Assembly (NCBI GenBank): GCA_020629515.1
Contig: JAHDDE010000036.1
Coordinates: 1 to 37,234 of the forward strand
Length of the DNA stretch: 37,234 nt
Direction: 5' to 3'
From: Saprospiraceae bacterium
GTDB lineage: Bacteria; Bacteroidota; Bacteroidia; Chitinophagales; Saprospiraceae
The notes under the pieces were generated by a model. It saw only the letters and a list, made by a program, of their open reading frames with translations. It made no database searches and was not told the DNA's origin. Positions 17,018 through 24,649 of this stretch are shown piece after piece. Positions within the stretch are counted from its first letter, which is position 1; every line of letters begins with the position of its first letter. Made by a program: the position numbers and the translations under genes.

Positions 17018-18268
17018 TTATCTTTTGCTGGTTGTTCTTTTGTTACGATTATTGGATTTTCTGAAATTACCTCTTCTGTTATTGCCACCTCTATGATTTC
17101 TACCACCTCGAGAATTCTTGGTGCTCCAAGTCGGACCTTCTCCTAATTCTGGAGGTAGAGGAATTTTCATAACCTCCATTTCGATTAGTTTTTCAATCTT
17201 GGCGAACTTGTACATATCATCGGGATTGATAAGGGTCAGTGCTACACCCGTTGTATCAGCTCGTGCCGTCCGACCTATGCGATGTACATAGTCTTCCGCA
17301 TCATTAGGGACATCATAATTAATGACCAAATTGATGTCTTTTATGTCTATACCTCTACTCAGTACATCAGTGGCTACAATAACTCTGACTTTTTTTGCTC
17401 TAAACAGGCGCAGAGCATTTTCTCGTTCTTTTTGGTCTAAGTCAGAAGATACCGCCATTACTTCATAACCATTTCTATTGATAGCCCGTACTACTTCACC
17501 AATCTTTTTCTTTGTGGAAGTAAATATGATTATACTCTTATACTTGGGTTTGTCTGCGATTAGCTTTTTGATTAATTGAGCCTTTTGAGTATCATATGTT
17601 AAGTAGGCACCTTGCAATACGCCTTCTGCTGGTTTAGAGATGGCCAAACTGATCTCTTCATACTGACCCAAGAGAGATTTAGACAGTTGGCGGATCTTAG
17701 GAGGCATCGTAGCACTAAATAGTAAAGTTTGTCGCTTTTTGGGTAGTTTGGCTACAATACGCATTATATCATCATGAAACCCCATATCCAACATTCGGTC
17801 AGCTTCATCTAATATGAGGTGTTCTAATTGATCCAGTTTGACATAACCCATGTTTAAATGAGATATCAATTTGCCTGGGGTAGCTACAATGATATCTGCA
17901 CCCTGTTGTATAGCTCTTTTCTGCTCTGTAAAATCCTGTCCATCGCCACCACCATAAACAGGATAACTTGTAGCATTTACAAAGTAAGCGAACGCCTGAA
18001 TTTGTTGATCTATCTGTAATACTAATTCTCTTGTTGGAGCGATTATCAAGGTGTTTATACTCTTACTATCCCTATTGGCCAATTTATGGAGTATGGGAAG
18101 AATGAAAGCTGCTGTCTTTCCAGTTCCAGTCTGTGCGCAAGCTAGAAGATCTGTATTGTTGAGGATATGAGGGATTGCTTGCTCTTGTATTGGTGTCGCT
18201 GTCTCAAAGCGCATATAATCTAATCCCTCCAAAAGACTTTCATCAAGTCCTAATTCTTTAAACGTCAT
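17018..18268 (-). CDS. rhlE: DEAD-box RNA helicase, RhlE type
   Basis: This ATP-dependent RNA helicase likely acts in ribosome assembly and RNA turnover. All core motifs are present in the 416 aa: the Q motif around FETATPIQEQAI, Walker A AQTGTGKT (45-52), PTREL (79-83), DEAD (154-157), SAT (185-187) and HRIGRTAR near 330. A basic, Arg/Gly/Asn-rich tail (about 375-416, RGGRNHRGGNNRRG) is typical of bacterial RhlE-like helicases and should bind RNA. Such proteins are often cold-induced in this phylum. It is probably monocistronic: 79 nt separate it from the MFS gene, and its upstream gap is shared with a divergent gene. The symbol marks the subfamily, not a proven orthologue. Confidence 0.93.
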   Translation of the reverse strand: MTFKELGLDESLLEGLDYMRFETATPIQEQAIPHILNNTDLLACAQTGTGKTAAFILPILHKLANRDSKSINTLIIAPTRELVLQIDQQIQAFAYFVNATSYPVYGGGDGQDFTEQKRAIQQGADIIVATPGKLISHLNMGYVKLDQLEHLILDEADRMLDMGFHDDIMRIVAKLPKKRQTLLFSATMPPKIRQLSKSLLGQYEEISLAISKPAEGVLQGAYLTYDTQKAQLIKKLIADKPKYKSIIIFTSTKKKIGEVVRAINRNGYEVMAVSSDLDQKERENALRLFRAKKVRVIVATDVLSRGIDIKDINLVINYDVPNDAEDYVHRIGRTARADTTGVALTLINPDDMYKFAKIEKLIEMEVMKIPLPPELGEGPTWSTKNSRGGRNHRGGNNRRGNFRKSNNRNKRTTSKR

Positions 18269-18326
18269 ATATCTAATTATCCGACTTCTATTCTTTTGAA
18301 ATCATCATAAAGTTAGTTTTTTTCTC

Positions 18327-18342
18327 ATCACATATATGTGAT
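18327..18342. repeat. 16-bp perfect palindrome between divergent genes
   Basis: ATCACATATATGTGAT is its own reverse complement. It lies in the 181-nt gap between the divergent RNA helicase gene and the 18450 gene, 58 nt from the helicase ATG. The position and perfect symmetry suit an operator for a dimeric regulator, but AT-rich palindromes also occur by chance and no second copy was noticed. Confidence 0.35.
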
Positions 18343-18449
18343 ATATATTATATCAATCGTAATTATTGGGCTGAACCTATTCAATTAGCTGCATTATAGT
18401 TTGTCTAAACGACAATTACAGGATATATTGAAAGCTCATCATTTTAGTT

Positions 18450-19613
18450 ATGTACGTGAAGTATCTGAGTCTTATAATATTTTGTTTAAGTTCTATTCTG
18501 TTATGTGCACAACAAGACTTTAGTGTTCTTAACCCAGTGTCCAATAATAAGTACAAAAAGGTACTAAAAAGGGCCAAAGAACAGGATAAGATGATTCTAT
18601 TCGTGTGTCATACAGCTCAATCCACCAATAGCTCTATTTTTTTGGCAGAAGGCGAACAAGTGGCTCAAATGGCTGATCGCATTATAACTGCCGTCGTAGA
18701 TTGGAATGTAGATACGAGAAACAAAATATGGCAAAGGGTAGAAATTAAGTCCAATCCATACTATGTCTTTATGCATTATGATGATGTGATCTTGAGTACA
18801 AGGAATGCAATTAATAGTGAGGAAGAAATGATTAAATTTTATGGCGAAGCACTAACGAGAGCAAAGAAATATGAAAGTCTCAACAAGCAGATCAAAGAAA
18901 ATCAAAGTACTATAGCTTATAAGCAATTATCCAGTTTTTATTTAGCTAATAATGAAAAAAGTAAAGCTAAATCAACCATAGAAGATTGGATACAGCAACA
19001 TGAACCTCTTAGGAAAGAAGAAGACTTGGAGTTCTTAGCAGGAGCTCATCAGAATTGTCTTTGTAGCAATAGGATGGACATGGTAATGGGGCAGTATGAA
19101 AATGAAATGAAAAGAATAATAGGAAAAGAAGCGTATCTAAATATTAGACAAGCTTTTATTCTTACTAATCTGCGTGAAGTAGGATTGATGGAGCCATTTT
19201 ATGTTTGGGAGGCATTTGATGATAATTTGGGTATTCATGCAGATAGTCTCTATCGCCTTTTTGCCATACAATATTTCAAAAACATCTTACCCGATCAGCA
19301 GGTGATGTTAGACGAAATTTATAACTTTTTGTACTACTATCCACGGGCCCCTTGGGAAATACAAAAGGAATTATTTGAGGCGGCTGTTAAAAGCACCAAA
19401 GATCAAGAAGATTGGACTTTATTACTTGATCTAATAGAATATCAAATACTTGAGGACAGTACTTACCAAAAGAGAGATATTAAGTCTGTGATACTTTATA
19501 AGATGGGTAAAAAAGATAGAGCCATAGAGCTCATGAATAAGGTCGAGGGCGAGGCAATTTTGATTGATCCAGATTTTACTCCTCTGTTATTTCAATACAT
19601 GGATGCCAAATAG
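18450..19613 (+). CDS. Secreted thioredoxin-fold protein lacking the CxxC active site
   Basis: This 387-aa protein has a clear signal peptide (MYVKYLSLIIFCLSSILLCAQQ). Residues about 25-130 look like a DUF255/Thioredoxin_7-type fold. The pattern KRAKEQDKMILFVCHT matches the strand before the active site, and SNPYYVFMHYDD matches the cis-proline strand. However, the place of WCGPC reads HTAQSTNS, so no redox cysteine pair is present. The rest (about 135-387) is helical and resembles TPR-like repeats. It probably acts as a structural or binding protein outside the inner membrane rather than as a reductase (inference). It is followed by plsC after 22 nt on the same strand, so the two may share a transcript. 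Confidence 0.75.
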   Translation: MYVKYLSLIIFCLSSILLCAQQDFSVLNPVSNNKYKKVLKRAKEQDKMILFVCHTAQSTNSSIFLAEGEQVAQMADRIITAVVDWNVDTRNKIWQRVEIKSNPYYVFMHYDDVILSTRNAINSEEEMIKFYGEALTRAKKYESLNKQIKENQSTIAYKQLSSFYLANNEKSKAKSTIEDWIQQHEPLRKEEDLEFLAGAHQNCLCSNRMDMVMGQYENEMKRIIGKEAYLNIRQAFILTNLREVGLMEPFYVWEAFDDNLGIHADSLYRLFAIQYFKNILPDQQVMLDEIYNFLYYYPRAPWEIQKELFEAAVKSTKDQEDWTLLLDLIEYQILEDSTYQKRDIKSVILYKMGKKDRAIELMNKVEGEAILIDPDFTPLLFQYMDAK

Positions 19614-19635
19614 TAAATAGAATTTTACATTAGGT

Positions 19636-20382
19636 ATGAAGTATTTTATTGCTATAACACGAGGTTTGCTCCTCTTGGTACATACAGCCTTGCATATGAC
19701 TGCTTTAGCGATACATGCATTTTTTTATTCGGGAGAAAGAGACGAATTGGGATTCAGATATAGGAGACTTTGGGCTAAAAGAGCGCTAAGGATATTAGGA
19801 ATTAAAGTCGAGGCAATCTCGATTAATAATATCGCAGATAACAATGTCTTGTATGTAAGCAATCATAGAACTTTAACAGATCCGATCGTACAGATCGCCT
19901 ATTTTGACAGCTACATCATAGCAAAAAGCGAGGTGGGGTCCATCCCAATTATTGGGAAAGGGGCAGAAATGACAGGTATAATATTTGTTGATCGAAGCAA
20001 GATAAACAGCCGGTTAGCTGCAAGAAATAAGACTAAAGAACTGCTTAGTCAAGGGAAAAGCGTTTTAGTTTATGCTGAAGGAACCACTACTGTCGAAAAA
20101 ACCACTGGAATTTTTAAAATTGGGACCTTTAAAGCGGCAAGTGAATTAGGCGTCAGGGTCATTCCGATTGCTATTGAATATAGGGATGCCAAAGACTATT
20201 GGTCAGAATCAAGTTTGGCTCGGCAGATGATTAATCAAGTAGGAGTATGGAGATCATATGTTAAGATGAATATTGGTGCACCCATATATGATGAAGTCCC
20301 AAAAGAATCGCTCAAAAAGGTGCAAGGTTGGATTGATAATCAACTTATAAATATGCAAAAAGGATGGTCCAAAGTTTTTTAG
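19636..20382 (+). CDS. plsC: 1-acyl-sn-glycerol-3-phosphate acyltransferase, PlsC type
   Basis: This inner-membrane enzyme adds the second acyl chain to lysophosphatidic acid to form phosphatidic acid. The 248-aa protein has hydrophobic N-terminal segments (about 5-32) and the family motifs: NHRTLTD with the HX4D pair His77/Asp82, the FVDRS block at 117-121, EGT at 148-150, and the proline block VIPIAIEY near 169-176. Family members also acylate ornithine lipids or other lysolipids, so the exact acceptor is not certain. It lies 22 nt after the thioredoxin-fold gene. Its TAG shares a 4-nt overlap with the stop of convergent msrA, leaving no room for a terminator between them. Confidence 0.9.
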   Translation: MKYFIAITRGLLLLVHTALHMTALAIHAFFYSGERDELGFRYRRLWAKRALRILGIKVEAISINNIADNNVLYVSNHRTLTDPIVQIAYFDSYIIAKSEVGSIPIIGKGAEMTGIIFVDRSKINSRLAARNKTKELLSQGKSVLVYAEGTTTVEKTTGIFKIGTFKAASELGVRVIPIAIEYRDAKDYWSESSLARQMINQVGVWRSYVKMNIGAPIYDEVPKESLKKVQGWIDNQLINMQKGWSKVF

Positions 20383-20927
20383 GAATTAACTTCTTTTAAA
20401 CGATGTGCATATTTTTTTCTGATCTTAGCGACCTTAGGACCTACGACTACTGAACAATAACCATTTTGTGGATTGAGACGATAATAGTCCTGGTGATACT
20501 CTTCGGCTGGGTAAAATACTTCAATTGGACTCAATTCTGTAACTATAGGATCATCCCATATGGTGGGTGCTGTCTCTACGATGGATTTATCTGCTATTTC
20601 TTTTTGTTCGTCATTATGATAATAGATTACCGACCTATACTGGGTCCCAATATCATTACCTTGTCGATTTAGAGTAGTAGGATTGTGACAAGACCAGAAG
20701 ATTTCGAGAATTTCTTCAAAAGTAATTTTAGTGCTGTCATATTCTAATTGTACGACTTCAGCATGCCCTGTTCTACCTGTACAAATTTCTTTATAACTCG
20801 GATTTTTGATTTGCCCTCCACTATAGCCTGAAACCACATTTTCTATTCCCTCAATCATGAGATAAACGGCTTCCACACACCAAAAACATCCGCCTCCTAA
20901 TGTCGCTAACTTTATCGTCTGACTCAT
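20379..20927 (-). CDS. msrA: Peptide-methionine (S)-S-oxide reductase MsrA
   Basis: This repair enzyme reduces methionine-S-sulfoxide in proteins or free Met using thioredoxin. The 182-aa protein has the signature GGGCFWCVEA with catalytic Cys14 and a second Cys17, SGYSGG, the core block TGHAEVVQ, a YHQDYY segment, and a later NGYCS cysteine that can serve in resolving the sulfenic acid. No MsrB domain is fused and no msrB neighbour is visible. No signal peptide, so it is cytosolic. A long imperfect hairpin sits in the gap immediately ahead of the start codon (20941-20984). Its stop overlaps that of convergent plsC by 4 nt. Confidence 0.96.
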   Translation of the reverse strand: MSQTIKLATLGGGCFWCVEAVYLMIEGIENVVSGYSGGQIKNPSYKEICTGRTGHAEVVQLEYDSTKITFEEILEIFWSCHNPTTLNRQGNDIGTQYRSVIYYHNDEQKEIADKSIVETAPTIWDDPIVTELSPIEVFYPAEEYHQDYYRLNPQNGYCSVVVGPKVAKIRKKYAHRLKEVNS

Positions 20928-20940
20928 ATCAATATATTAT

Positions 20941-20984
20941 GTAAAACTCAAACCTAAAATTATTCATTTAGTTTAATGTTTTAC
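20941..20984 (-). promoter_or_regulatory. Imperfect long hairpin just upstream of msrA
   Basis: Outer arms GTAAAAC (20941-20947) and GTTTTAC (20978-20984) pair perfectly. The inner arms AAACCTAAA and TTTAGTTT pair with one bulge, giving a stem of about 15 bp around an AT-rich loop. On the msrA strand the hairpin ends 13 nt before the ATG, so it could shape the ribosome-binding region, or as DNA act as a regulator dyad. AT-rich context keeps confidence modest. Confidence 0.4.
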
Positions 20985-21265
20985 TAATAGTTTGGTGCAA
21001 TAGCTACTACAGCTTCTCTACATGTTATTTTATTAAATTTTAAACTGTTTAGTAATCGCGCGTCAGTTCTACCTTTATATATAGTGTCTAATGTGACTCA
21101 TGGATTCTTTTGATAAGAATGTATTATTCTCGCATTAATTCTATTTATTTGAAGTTCAGTATTATATGTATTAAAAAAATATATCAAGTGTAAGTTGATT
21201 GACAAAAGGCTATATTTTAAGCTACCTATGACTACAAAAACCCTACATATACCCACAGTAAGTCT
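20985..21265. other. AT-rich gap without a recognised gene
   Basis: I see no coding region here. A 71-codon reverse frame at 21098-21313 has no family resemblance and an unconvincing composition. The stretch contains several partial TAnnTTTG-like sites (for example TATATTTT at 21211-21218) but no tRNA or IS end. It probably holds the msrA promoter region and the upstream part of the ncRNA promoter described next. Confidence 0.4.
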
Positions 21266-21273
21266 TATCTTTG
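21266..21273 (+). promoter_or_regulatory. Candidate -7 box for the structured RNA
   Basis: TATCTTTG is an exact TAnnTTTG match. It lies 23 nt before the left arm of the long-range stem at 21296 and would start a transcript at about 21280. No convincing -33 TTG is visible. Its placement just ahead of a structured, terminated segment is the main support. Confidence 0.5.
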
Positions 21274-21279
21274 TGCTGC

Positions 21280-21600
21280 GATTATAAATAGTCGTAACCT
21301 TTATTAAAACCAACTTGAGATAGGATAGGAATAATCTAATTCACATTCGTCTAACACTTATTGCGTATCTGCAAAGAGTCTCTCAAATCAAATTTTTATA
21401 AAGGTCATTTGGTAGAAGGATATACAGTATTCAATCTATTAAATAGGTTATAATTAATAAAAAGTAGCATTCAACTCCCTTGGGTTGAATAAGAAATATT
21501 TATCGACGCGGCATCGTATCGTGGAAGATATTAAAGAAAGTTGATTTTTCTTAATAAGGGTTGAGCCTAATATGTACATATTGGGCTCATTTTTATTTTA
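21280..21600 (+). ncRNA. Candidate structured non-coding RNA, family unassigned
   Basis: A 754-nt gap between msrA and serA holds a segment with the layout of a discrete RNA gene. AACCTTTATTAA (21296-21307) pairs with TTAATAAGGGTT (21551-21562) over 12 bp with one G-U pair. Just inside, CAACTT (21311-21316) pairs with AAGTTG (21538-21543), so a compound closing stem brings the ends together. Local hairpins lie inside: AATCTAT/ATAGGTT (21433-21449) and ATTCAAC/GTTGAAT (21469-21490). A strong intrinsic terminator follows immediately. No open frame is convincing. The closed-end layout recalls 6S-like or other housekeeping RNAs, but I do not see RNase P, tmRNA or SRP RNA signature sequences. A serA leader is less likely, because serA has its own promoter box after the terminator. 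The 5' end is approximate. Confidence 0.55.
21563..21600 (+). terminator. Intrinsic terminator of the candidate ncRNA
   Basis: GAGCCTAATATG (21563-21574) pairs with CATATTGGGCTC (21577-21588) over up to 12 bp with one G-U pair, followed by ATTTTTATTTTA. The stem starts directly after the long-range closing helix. No protein gene precedes it on this strand for more than 1.1 kb, so it must serve an RNA or a leader. Confidence 0.8.
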
Positions 21601-21619
21601 ATTCTAATTAATGTTCACA

Positions 21620-21652
21620 TTGAGATAAGTAGACTATAATGGCCTACTTTTG
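21620..21652 (+). promoter_or_regulatory. Candidate serA promoter (-33 TTG and -7 TACTTTTG)
   Basis: TTG at 21620-21622 and TACTTTTG at 21645-21652 (an exact TAnnTTTG) are separated by 22 nt, within the range seen for Bacteroidota promoters. The box ends 29 nt before the serA ATG and begins after the ncRNA terminator, so serA can be transcribed independently. Confidence 0.6.
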
Positions 21653-21681
21653 CAGCTTAAAATTTTTTAAAGAAATCAAGA

Positions 21682-22623
21682 ATGGCGAGAATATTAATAA
21701 ACGATGGTATTCACCCAACCGGTGAAAAAATGTTAAGAGATGCAGGACATGAAGTAGTCACTGAAACAATTGCTCAGGATGATTTAATGAGTCAACTTCC
21801 ATCATTTGATGCGATCTGCGTAAGAAGTGCAACTAAGGTTAGAGAATCTTTGATAAATGTATGTCCCGATCTAAAGGCTATATGTAGGGGAGGAGTTGGC
21901 CTTGACAACATTGATGTCGAATACGCCAAAAACAAAGGAATAGCCGTTATCAATACTCCTGCCGCATCATCAAGATCGGTAGCCGAGTTGGCTTTTGCAC
22001 ATTTATTTTCTGTTGCTCGATCTTTATACAAGAGTAATAAGGCGATGCCTACTAAAGGGAATACAGAGTTCAAAGCCTTAAAGAAGTCATATTCTAAAGG
22101 ATTTGAATTGTATGGAAGAACTTTAGGAATTATTGGATTTGGACGTATAGGGCAAGCTACGGCCGAATTGGCACTTAGCGTCGGAATGAACGTTATAGCT
22201 GTAGATCCTTATATCAAAGAGGCAAAATTGAAAATAGGTGGAGAACAGTATAATGCTGAATTTACTTTGACTACAAGCTCAATGGATGAGATGTTCTCCA
22301 AGGCAGATGTGGTAACATTGCATGTTCCATTTTTAGGTAAGCCAGTACTTTCGACAGAAGAATTTGGCAAAATGAAGGATGGATCAATCTTGATCAATGC
22401 ATCAAGAGGAGGTACTGTAGATGAGGATGCTATGTTAGCAGCATTAGAATCTGGGAAATTAGCTGCCGCTGGAGTAGATGTATTCGTCAATGAACCTTCT
22501 CCTCGTCAAGATATCTTGAGTCATGACAGGATCTCGCTAACCCCGCATACAGGTGCTTCAACTGTCGAAGCGCAAGAAAAAATAGGTATAGAATTGGCCG
22601 AAAAGCTGCTTGCAGTTTTATAA
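21682..22623 (+). CDS. serA: D-3-phosphoglycerate dehydrogenase (short form)
   Basis: This NAD-dependent D-2-hydroxyacid dehydrogenase oxidises 3-phosphoglycerate to 3-phosphohydroxypyruvate, the first step of serine synthesis. The 313-aa protein has the substrate-domain GGVGLDNIDV block (70-79), the NAD-binding GFGRIG (152-157) with the acidic D175 after the second strand, and the catalytic triad Arg242 (NASRGG), Glu271 (VNEP) and His289 (TPHTG). It lacks the C-terminal ACT or ASB regulatory domains of longer SerA proteins, as is usual in Bacteroidota. No serC or serB is adjacent. The family also includes other hydroxyacid dehydrogenases, so specificity is likely but not certain. Confidence 0.88.
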   Translation: MARILINDGIHPTGEKMLRDAGHEVVTETIAQDDLMSQLPSFDAICVRSATKVRESLINVCPDLKAICRGGVGLDNIDVEYAKNKGIAVINTPAASSRSVAELAFAHLFSVARSLYKSNKAMPTKGNTEFKALKKSYSKGFELYGRTLGIIGFGRIGQATAELALSVGMNVIAVDPYIKEAKLKIGGEQYNAEFTLTTSSMDEMFSKADVVTLHVPFLGKPVLSTEEFGKMKDGSILINASRGGTVDEDAMLAALESGKLAAAGVDVFVNEPSPRQDILSHDRISLTPHTGASTVEAQEKIGIELAEKLLAVL

Positions 22624-22651
22624 TTGTATCACAATCATATAAATGAATTAG

Positions 22652-22684
22652 AAGAGCACTAAATATATTGGTGCTCTTTTTTAA
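22652..22684 (+). terminator. Intrinsic terminator of serA
   Basis: AAGAGCAC (22652-22659) and GTGCTCTT (22671-22678) form an 8-bp stem with an 11-nt loop, followed by a run of six T (with the stem's own TT). It lies 28 nt after the serA stop and overlaps the stop codon of convergent rbsK. The reverse strand lacks an equal T-tract, so it mainly serves serA. Confidence 0.8.
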
Positions 22685-23598
22685 TTATTCTCCAGTATGT
22701 CTTTTCTAAATGGAATGGATTCTTGAGCTCCGATCTTAAGTATTGAGATACTGGCAGCCAAGTTTGATATTTTTATACTCTCTTCGAGATCTCTACCTTC
22801 TGCCAGGCATACAGTCAGATATCCACAAAATGTATCTCCAGCCCCAGTGGTGTCTTTGGGATTTACTTTATTGCCTTTGATATGACCAATTTTTTCATCT
22901 CCTTTTTCCCAATAATAGCACCCAATGGCTCCCATAGTGATCACGACTTTAGGGATGTCTAAGGAGCTAATTTGTTTTATTAGTTCAGGGTCTGACGTAG
23001 ATACTTTATCCAATTTGAAAATCTCTTCTGCTTCAGATTCATTGATTATCAATATATATACCTTTCTGAGGGCTTCTATTGATATATTAAAAAATGGTGC
23101 AGGGTTGTATACAATTTTAATTTGTTTTGGCGCATTTTTTAATAGCTCTTCGATAGAATTTAATGGAATTTCATTTTGAATTATAATATAGTCTTGGTTC
23201 TCACAAATTGTCGCCATTTCATATCGGTCCCACGTCAGATCGAGGTTTGCACCAGAGGCTACAGCTATACTATTTTGGGCATTTTCAGTAGAAACGTTTA
23301 TTAATGCTACTCCTGTAGGTTTTTCAGATGTTTTGATAAATTGAGTATCAAGCCCTTCTCTTTGATAATGTGCTAATAATTCATGACCATGCTGATCTTG
23401 CCCCAGTGAAGTAACAAAGGTGGTTTTACCGCCTGCTCTTTGAGCTGCTATTGCTTGATTGGCGCCTTTGCCACCATATTTTTTAAAAAAAGTTCCAGAC
23501 CCTATTGTCTCTCCTGGCTTGGGTAGTTTTGGAACTTCAATTATCAGATCCATGTTAGAGCTGCCTATGACAAGTATGTTAGGCTTTTTTATTGTCAT
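22681..23598 (-). CDS. rbsK: Ribokinase
   Basis: This PfkB-family sugar kinase phosphorylates D-ribose to ribose 5-phosphate with ATP. The 305-aa protein has NMDLIIEVPKLPKPGET near the N-terminus, the substrate signature KKYGGKGANQAIAAQRAGG (39-57), and the ATP/catalytic signature DTTGAGDTF with the base Asp255. Its start codon overlaps the stop of the nucleoside hydrolase gene by 4 nt (ATGA), so the two are translated together; the hydrolase would release the ribose that this enzyme activates. No ribose transporter or repressor gene adjoins the pair. Other PfkB sugars are possible, but the context favours ribose. Confidence 0.93.
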   Translation of the reverse strand: MTIKKPNILVIGSSNMDLIIEVPKLPKPGETIGSGTFFKKYGGKGANQAIAAQRAGGKTTFVTSLGQDQHGHELLAHYQREGLDTQFIKTSEKPTGVALINVSTENAQNSIAVASGANLDLTWDRYEMATICENQDYIIIQNEIPLNSIEELLKNAPKQIKIVYNPAPFFNISIEALRKVYILIINESEAEEIFKLDKVSTSDPELIKQISSLDIPKVVITMGAIGCYYWEKGDEKIGHIKGNKVNPKDTTGAGDTFCGYLTVCLAEGRDLEESIKISNLAASISILKIGAQESIPFRKDILENN

Positions 23599-24536
23599 AA
23601 GTTAAAGGTTGAAAAGATACACTCTTTAAAAATCGAACGTTTCGCACTCAATATTACCGTGGCGTTTGGTTTTTTTTGTTTTAGATGATTGATGTCTACA
23701 ATTAACATACCCCTGATATCGGCTTCATCTTCAGCTATAATAACGTCACAATAGAATTCGTCAGAATCAACAACCATATCGGGTCTCATCATAATTGACA
23801 TAGCCAAAGGATCAGCAAGATTGCATACTATTTCTTGATTATTTTCTTTGAGCCATTTTAGTTTGATGGCCTGCATTTGCACTATATCTCTCGCAATGTT
23901 AGAATTGGATGCGGATAGTTCGTCTAACTCGTCTAAAGTCAAATGGCCAGATGACAAGGTTATGTCCCAACCTATGATAGTTTTGGACAGTCCTGAATGA
24001 ATACAAAAGTGAGCAGCTTCTGGGTCTGCCCAAAAGTTGAATTCTGAAACGGCAGTTACATTGCCTGGCATCTGGTAGGTTCCACCCATGATGTAGGTAT
24101 GTTTAAGTCGTTTTTCTATCTCAGGATATTTTTGTAAACAGAGGGCCAAGTTGGTTAATGGACCTAATGTGACCAAAATGAGTTGACCATTATATATTTC
24201 TGATTTTTTAGATAAATCATAAATGGCGTCAAAACTATCTGGTGTTCTCCCCGATAATTTGATTCCTATATCACCCAATCCATCCTTACCATGTATAAAG
24301 TCGGCGGTATCTAAGGTTCTTTTCAGGGGCCCTGAGGCTCCAACATGGACCTCTGTGTCATAATGCATTAATTCTTTAAGGTACAATGCATTTTGAGTCA
24401 CTTTTTCGATAGGTACATTGCCGCCTACACAGGATATTCCAACTACTTGGTATTTGGGATGATTGAATGCCATAAGTATTGCTATAGCATCGTCAGTTCC
24501 TACATCAGTATCTATATAGATAGGTATTTTCTCCAC
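23595..24536 (-). CDS. Inosine-uridine-preferring nucleoside hydrolase
   Basis: This enzyme splits nucleosides into a free base and ribose. The 313-aa protein has the calcium-binding aspartate cluster DTDVGTDDA (Asp9, Asp11, Asp15, Asp16) at the N-terminus, GISCVGGNV next, a central TLGPLTNLALCL block, and the late FWADPEAA aspartate element. The start is GTG at 24534-24536, chosen because it leaves the conserved MEKIPIYIDTD start of the fold intact and no in-frame ATG is seen in the adjacent upstream sequence. No signal peptide, so it acts in the cytosol. Coupled to rbsK by an ATGA overlap, forming a two-step nucleoside salvage module. Confidence 0.92.
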   Translation of the reverse strand: MEKIPIYIDTDVGTDDAIAILMAFNHPKYQVVGISCVGGNVPIEKVTQNALYLKELMHYDTEVHVGASGPLKRTLDTADFIHGKDGLGDIGIKLSGRTPDSFDAIYDLSKKSEIYNGQLILVTLGPLTNLALCLQKYPEIEKRLKHTYIMGGTYQMPGNVTAVSEFNFWADPEAAHFCIHSGLSKTIIGWDITLSSGHLTLDELDELSASNSNIARDIVQMQAIKLKWLKENNQEIVCNLADPLAMSIMMRPDMVVDSDEFYCDVIIAEDEADIRGMLIVDINHLKQKKPNATVILSAKRSIFKECIFSTFNL

Positions 24537-24589
24537 TATTGTTGTCTTAGATATCCTACTGAGAATGGTAAATATAAGTGAGCTTAAAA

Positions 24590-24597
24590 TATATTTG
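24590..24597 (+). promoter_or_regulatory. Candidate -7 box for the oxygenase gene
   Basis: TATATTTG is an exact TAnnTTTG match, 52 nt before the ATG at 24650, in the gap between the divergent nucleoside hydrolase and oxygenase genes. No clear -33 TTG is seen. Confidence 0.45.
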
Positions 24598-24649
24598 TCT
24601 TAATTCGTTATTATTCAGTGTCTAAAAATCAAAAAGAAATAATCATAAC

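Noticed and set aside
21098-21313. 71-codon reverse frame in the msrA-serA gap
   Set aside because: No recognisable family, no promoter, and it overlaps the ncRNA promoter region. Such frames are expected by chance in AT-rich DNA.
21280-21600. RNase P RNA, tmRNA or SRP RNA
   Set aside because: The conserved RNase P core sequence (GAGGAAAGTCC-like), a tRNA-like end with CCA, and the SRP tetraloop region are not found in this segment.
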